From Terebella lapidaria (Eukaryota; Annelida; Polychaeta; Terebellida; Terebellidae): 64,000 nt of DNA. Below the pieces are notes generated by a model. That model was not told where the DNA came from, ran no database searches, and saw only the letters and a program-made list of their open reading frames with translations. Location of the stretch: the NCBI GenBank assembly GCA_949152475.1, contig OX424568.1:7725667-7789666 (forward strand), written 5' to 3'. The translations under genes and the position numbers were made by a program. Positions 61,247-64,000 of this stretch are shown in pieces; positions within the stretch are counted from its first letter, which is position 1; each line of letters begins with the position of its first letter.

Positions 61247-62894
61247 ACTCTCGATACCTTACTAGCGTTACGGTAGTAGTGAAAATGGCGGACGATAAGC
61301 GCTTCAATACTATTTTGGTTCATATTTCTGACTATTATTTCAATGTGTAAAAGAGTATGGCAAACGATGTGAGAGGCTTCTTGCAAAACTGAGTTCGAAC
61401 TTGCGCTAGATTTGCTGTTAAAGATGTGTGCAATATTTGCCGATTAATACCGTAACGCGACCATAGTACTACCGTATCGCCAAGATTTGAAAAGTACTAC
61501 CATAAAGCCATTACATGAAATATGTTCAATAGAAATACAGATATATATTTGCCTATAGATTGTTTGATTTTGGCCCATGTAGTTAAATTACAAATATACT
61601 TATAAGCCATCATGTTGCACAAATGTAAATGAACCTTTTTGCCTTAGAATGTATACCATTTGCTACCTTTATTTATTGCAGACTATATATGTTATTATTG
61701 CGAGGTGGTGAGTAACTCATCATCAAAATTTCTTAGAACATTCGACCAGACATCACAAGACATTGAACACAGCATTATAGACGAAATCTCCATCAATATT
61801 TCCGATCATATATTTCCGATCAGTTGCTTAATCCATTTACAGTGCAAAATTGTAATAAGAAATAAGCCGTTTCAAAGATTAATCGCAGGAAAACACATAT
61901 TCCAGCATACATGTATAACAACAAACTTCTTATCACTGTACCTACTAGTAATTGCGTACAGTTTGCTGCAATGGTTTGAAGGAGGACTTCCTATCAATGT
62001 GTATTGGCTTCGACCAATGATTTTATGGTTAAAACTTCCATATAGTAAATATATCTCAATGCATTTGAATGGAGAAGACTCTGAGCTTCGTTCACATATG
62101 GAATATGTATATATTTGTCCAGTACAAACAAATCATACGGAGGATATAACATCAAAAACACCGAAAAAGTTTTTTTCCACTCGGCAGTACATGGCTGACA
62201 GAAACGTCATACATGACGTAATTTTTTGTGACGTCATTGTTTTGATAGATGTCTCGACAGGCGGCTTGACTGGAACCAAAGATGCTGGAAGTGCTCCGTT
62301 GCCCGAGGCATCATCAAAGCAATGACGTCATCGTTTGTTACTCATTCATTCTCCCCAGTTGGAGGACGTGGCCTGCTAGTTTAGTTTCTTTCGATTTTAC
62401 ATTCGATAGTAGTTTTAAAAATCTCTTCGATTTTGAAGTCATCTGAATGAAAACTTCATGTGCGTGAAACTCATATGTTACCAAATTGTGTTTGAATTTG
62501 ATAGGAAGTCCTCCTTTAAGGTACATATCGCCTAAAACACCTGACATATTATGGCTTAATAATATTCATAATATCTTTACCATCTGGTACCCACCTCGTC
62601 ACCGACATCTACAACGCTCAACTGAATTGGCGTTACTTGTCATCAAATCCGTCGGCGTTACGATAGTAGAGCGGTATTTTTTATTCTCTAAATATTAGAA
62701 AGAAACAAGCTTTTCCGTCGTTGCAGAGTACCATAATGGCTGTATATTGAGAAGTACCACCGCATTTGGTTACCGTTGAAACATGACAGTTGATATATAC
62801 GTCATTTCAACTAGAAATAGACAATTCGACATTTACCTTCCGCCATCTTGACAACTACCGTAAAGAGGCGTTACGGTAGTAGGGTATCGAGAGT
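61247..62894. mobile_element. 1.65-kb inverted-repeat element (ACTCTCGATACC ends)
   Basis: The left end ACTCTCGATACCTTACTAGC and, reverse-complemented, right end ACTCTCGATACCCTACTACC continue with a gap to TTACGGTAGTAGTGAAAATG / TTACGGTAGTTGTCAAGATG and GGCGG. TACGGTAGTA-type motifs recur inside (about 61447, 61468, 62650, 62735). A 20-bp inner inverted repeat GGAGGACTTCCTATCAA lies at about 61981 and 62500. I see no clear target duplication. Confidence 0.7.
61660..62325 (+). CDS. Unrecognised 221-codon open frame inside the 61247-62894 element
   Basis: The frame has a start and stop and one hydrophobic stretch (FLSLYLLVIAYSLLQW). I recognise no domain. Its 3' part crosses GACGTCA-rich element DNA, and composition resembles the flanks, so it may be a chance open frame. 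It is the longest open frame between the receptor gene and the end of the window and lies centrally in an inverted-repeat element. Confidence 0.2.
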   Translation: MLPLFIADYICYYCEVVSNSSSKFLRTFDQTSQDIEHSIIDEISINISDHIFPISCLIHLQCKIVIRNKPFQRLIAGKHIFQHTCITTNFLSLYLLVIAYSLLQWFEGGLPINVYWLRPMILWLKLPYSKYISMHLNGEDSELRSHMEYVYICPVQTNHTEDITSKTPKKFFSTRQYMADRNVIHDVIFCDVIVLIDVSTGGLTGTKDAGSAPLPEASSKQ

Positions 62895-63485
62895 CTGTTG
62901 GCACCTGAGGGAAACCAGGTTCTCTATATATGTATGAAGGAATATCTAAATATATTTATATATATACAATAAAGATAATATATATATGCATTTATTTCAT
63001 TTTTTTCTCTCATACTCTTGGCGTGAAGATCAATTAATCATCGATAAAAAACGCTATAAAATGTGAGAGGTGTTTCTAACACAAACTTTCCTCAGAAGAT
63101 CGCTTGAACAATAGAATCAACCCTATGGACCGTCCACAGTGGCTGATATTTCACAAGTGACTAGTGGTAGCGACTTGCTAGGTCGATAGAAGGCAATATA
63201 TAATTCTATTTCCAGTGACAATCGATGTTATCAGTTGCCTGTCAAACGGAATCACTGAATGTGACCTGAATAATATATGTTACTTGTGTGGCGAGTAGAA
63301 TAAAATAACACCGTCCTCGACCACAACTGATGTCCACAGTGATTGCAGAGGTGGGTCGATTGATTCAATGTGTTTGATTATCGATGTCAACGAAAGGTGA
63401 AATACACGCGTCTATGGGTGGGTTCAAACAGGTGTACAAACTAGGTTATTGAGTTCTAAATAAAGGTCGTGGTGTTTTTCTTTTT
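62895..63485. other. No gene seen
   Basis: AT-rich DNA with (TA)n-like runs at about 62925-62990. Confidence 0.45.
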
Positions 63486-64000
63486 AGGTTACCGGACCTA
63501 TGGTCCGATAACCTATTGGCATGGCGTTGCGTCCGTCGTCCGTCGTCCGTCGTCGTCCGTCGTCCGTCGTCGTCCACATTTTTATCTTTTTTGTTTACGG
63601 GCGAATTTTTCTGAAATTTTGCACAAAAATACTTAAAAATAATTCAAGAAGGAGGTATTTTTTAGTTTTTTGATTTTCGCATTTTTTTCAAAATGGCGGC
63701 CGTTTTCGACGAAAAATGCCTGATTTTGGATTTTGGCGGCCATTTTCTCAAAATCTGTTCAGTAACTTTTTTTCTTTTTGATACATAAGACTCCTCGTAT
63801 GTACTTCTATGATGTCTATAAATTTCGTTGCGCTTGAATCGCTCGAAGTGGGCCATTTTGGCCCAAACTCGGCCCGAATGGGACTTTCCCATGTTAAATT
63901 CTCCTATGGTTTATAATGGGACACATTAAAGCCTAATATCTCACTTAATATTGAGAATAGAGACTAGGAATCAATTGTGGACATATAGGAAATGATATAT
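63486..64000 (+). mobile_element. AGGTTACCGG-family element, 5' part, runs to the window edge
   Basis: AGGTTACCGGACC TAT GGTCCGATAACCT, then CGTCCGTCGTCC repeats, 'CACATTTTTATCTTT' and 'AAAATGGCGGCCG' in the same order as 3027-3420. The 3' end is not in the window. Confidence 0.8.

Overview
This is AT-rich nuclear DNA from an animal. Genes have spliceosomal introns, there is an assembly gap, and nearly every recognisable coding stretch belongs to decayed mobile elements. The one intact host-type gene is a single-exon FMRFamide-receptor-like GPCR on the minus strand (53550-54605). Together with the repeat content it suggests a marine invertebrate (a lophotrochozoan or invertebrate deuterostome); I cannot fix the phylum.

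Layout. 0-5.7 kb: a CR1/L2-like LINE tail, poly-G tracts, and a 1.2-kb repeat nested inside an older copy of its own family. 5.7-8.8 kb: a gap, then a pogo/Tigger-type transposase pseudogene ending in a PHD finger. 10.1-10.8 kb: an N-terminal piece of a hAT/ZNF862-like gene. 10.9-15.9 kb: a long decayed gene of an unnamed multicopy invertebrate family with FEN/PIN-nuclease-like acidic motifs ('family P'), interrupted by a 438-bp MITE and by a tandem dimer of a structured 365-bp repeat ('repeat S'). 18.4-24 kb and 27.3-41.1 kb: two copies of a large non-coding repeat ('R1'), each split by a transposon whose ends read CACGGTG and which is flanked by a 5-bp target duplication. The second, 11.4 kb, carries a multi-exon pseudogene of another unnamed family ('family D', marked by DFSENY, ending in a PHD finger). 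Nested inside it is a 4.55-kb unit with about 700-bp inverted repeats carrying a second family P copy. 24.4-25.8 kb: a 1.36-kb non-autonomous element packed with ACCGC/GCGGT subterminal repeats. 43.9-47.0 kb: two abutting satellite arrays. 47-64 kb: further R1, S and inverted-repeat elements around the GPCR.

The most notable pattern is the link between the CACGGTG/5-bp target-duplication ends (the end type known for Transib and RAG-related transposons) and the family D gene, and between family P and a long-inverted-repeat unit. Both genes here are broken by stops and frameshifts, so the window shows fossils of these systems rather than working copies. All boundaries were read by eye; nothing was aligned or searched against a database.
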